Shown in pieces: positions 63,008 through 64,000 of a stretch of DNA of 64,000 bases. The notes beneath the pieces are model-generated. The model had not been told where the DNA came from, did not search any database, and saw only the letters and a program-made list of their open reading frames with translations. The stretch's first letter is position 1. Every line of letters starts with the position of its first letter. This stretch comes from Gammaproteobacteria bacterium Ga0077554. Its GTDB lineage: Bacteria; Pseudomonadota; Gammaproteobacteria; Ga0077554; Ga007554. The stretch is from the NCBI GenBank assembly GCA_001464585.1, contig LNFF01000025.1, positions 62,001 to 126,000 on the forward strand, read 5' to 3'. The position numbers were made by a program, and so were the translations under genes.

Positions 63008-64000
63008 GTTCTAAATCTCCAAAGCACGTGCTTGTCCAGGTAGTGCGGGGCAAGCAGTTTCATGCGCTTAATTCTGGATATGCGTTTCGGTGGCTGCGTG
63101 GCTAAACTTTCGAAAATAGGTGCGATAAGGCGAGCTACTGCCTGCTCAGAGTAACGGTCATTGATGAAACTCCAACCATTTCGTCGGACGGTCTCGTAGC
63201 GGTTCCGGTCTCGCCACAATGTTGCGATGGCATCGACGAATGTTTGCGGTGTATCGCATGCCAATACATCTTCGCCGATGCGGAAACCGAACCCTTCGGC
63301 ACCAATCGAAGTTGTTACGACAGGCAAACCGTGCGCCATTGCCTCACCGACCTTTCCCTTGATGCCTCCACCGTAGCGGAGGGGTGCAATGGAAATATCA
63401 CTTGAGAGAAGAAAAGGGGTTGTATCTGGCACAAAACCTACCACTTCTACATCGTCCGCCGCTAAAGCCTTAACTTCGTCGGTAGGCGCGTTGCCCACGA
63501 TACGCAATCGGAAATGTGGGATCGTGTGGCGTAAAAGTGGGAGCATCTCCTGGCAGAAATAAATCATGGCATCAACGTTAGGTAACCATTTATAGCTGCC
63601 GATAAAAATCAGTTCCAATCTGTCAGGCCAGTTGTGAGAAACAAGCGGATGTATCGCATGAATATTGGGGATGACATTGATATCACCACCTAGCCCCTCT
63701 CCGCGTAAAACGCGACTATCATCCTCACTTACTGTAAGTACGAGATCCGCTTTGCGATAGACGCCCAATTCGCTGTCACACACCGTCTCGGCATGTTTCT
63801 GATCTGTTGGCAATCCGGTTAGCCGTGCTTTGGAACGTAGCCGGTGAAAGTGAACGTCTACTGAATCTACAATGATCCGTGCATCTGGTTGCCAGGCTCG
63901 TACGATGTCAAGTAAATCTTCAGCAACGAAGTAGAACTCAAAAAAAACGACGTCGAAACGAGTGCGCCGCAGCAAGTGTTCGAATGCACCCCTTTCGAGT
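63004..64000 (-). CDS. Glycosyltransferase, GT4 family, 5' end beyond the window edge
   Basis: The frame is open to position 64000, so the start is outside; the first in-window start-like codon (TTG 63975) lies within conserved sequence. At least 332 residues are visible. DVVFFEFYFVAEDLL belongs to the N-terminal domain. ELIFIGSYKWLPNVDAMIYF, GYVPDT-like VVGFVPDTTPFLLSS and the donor-site block RYGGGIKGKVGEAMAHGLPV plus TTSIGAEGF mark the C-terminal domain. It is the upstream member of the long minus-strand polysaccharide operon. Confidence 0.9.
   Translation of the reverse strand, partial: LERGAFEHLLRRTRFDVVFFEFYFVAEDLLDIVRAWQPDARIIVDSVDVHFHRLRSKARLTGLPTDQKHAETVCDSELGVYRKADLVLTVSEDDSRVLRGEGLGGDINVIPNIHAIHPLVSHNWPDRLELIFIGSYKWLPNVDAMIYFCQEMLPLLRHTIPHFRLRIVGNAPTDEVKALAADDVEVVGFVPDTTPFLLSSDISIAPLRYGGGIKGKVGEAMAHGLPVVTTSIGAEGFGFRIGEDVLACDTPQTFVDAIATLWRDRNRYETVRRNGWSFINDRYSEQAVARLIAPIFESLATQPPKRISRIKRMKLLAPHYLDKHVLWRFRT

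Noticed and set aside
1-64000. CRISPR arrays, prophage or plasmid origin
   Set aside because: I found no regularly spaced repeats with spacers, no phage structural or integrase genes and no replication gene with iterons.

Overview
The window looks like chromosome of a gammaproteobacterium. The pointers are cvpA-purF-metZ, mutY-yggX, aroK-aroB, sspA, a split-P glycine cleavage system, and efp next to both of its lysylation genes epmA and epmB. I cannot name the genus. No phage, CRISPR array or intact insertion sequence is visible, but small repeats, two MITE-like elements and broken genes are common.

Region 1 (1-25 kb) is mainly housekeeping. On the minus strand, lipA-gcvT-gcvH-gcvPA sits behind a tandem glycine riboswitch with a strong terminator. 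Next come a Fur-box-controlled iron transporter pair (fbpA-fbpB, no ATPase gene alongside), an Ig-like-domain lipoprotein, aroK-aroB-dGTPase, ppk, thiS-thiG, tRNA-Gly, mutY, yggX, an L,D-transpeptidase, cvpA-purF, metZ behind a SAM-II-like riboswitch, and sspA. A scar lies between yggX and the transpeptidase gene: an unknown nuclease-like gene and a transposase remnant between two copies of the yggX 3' end.

Region 2 (23.5-27.3 kb) is a decayed island. It holds a type I restriction-modification locus with an amber codon, deletions and frameshifts, and an IS110-family remnant. A four-tRNA operon (Pro, Arg, His, Lys) and a BrnT-like/CopG-like toxin-antitoxin pair follow.

Region 3 (27.7-39.2 kb) is a signalling region. 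A translationally coupled operon encodes an unknown 139-residue protein, a two-domain KaiC-like ATPase and a GGDEF-EAL protein. Facing it are two large paralogous proteins with PilZ-like C-terminal domains, and a small PilZ protein lies beyond epmB/efp/epmA. This is the best candidate here for an undescribed system: a KaiC-type ATPase coupled to c-di-GMP turnover with receptors beside it.

Region 4 (39.5-64 kb, running off the right edge) is a surface-polysaccharide locus, mostly on the minus strand. It carries at least nine glycosyltransferases, a GtrA/GtrB-type pair, two NodB-type deacetylase-like proteins, a sulfotransferase, a large GT2-sulfatase-superfamily fusion, an asparagine-synthase-type amidotransferase, a WbsX-type protein, a TPR protein and two proteins of unknown role. 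Many genes overlap by 4 bases, so long transcripts are likely. The product is probably a sulfated and/or de-N-acetylated polysaccharide.

A family of 50-160 bp palindromic repeats (starting around TGTCATTYCGA and ending in its complement) lies between many genes from 21 kb onwards. It extends several automatically called open reading frames at their 5' ends, and I have corrected those starts.
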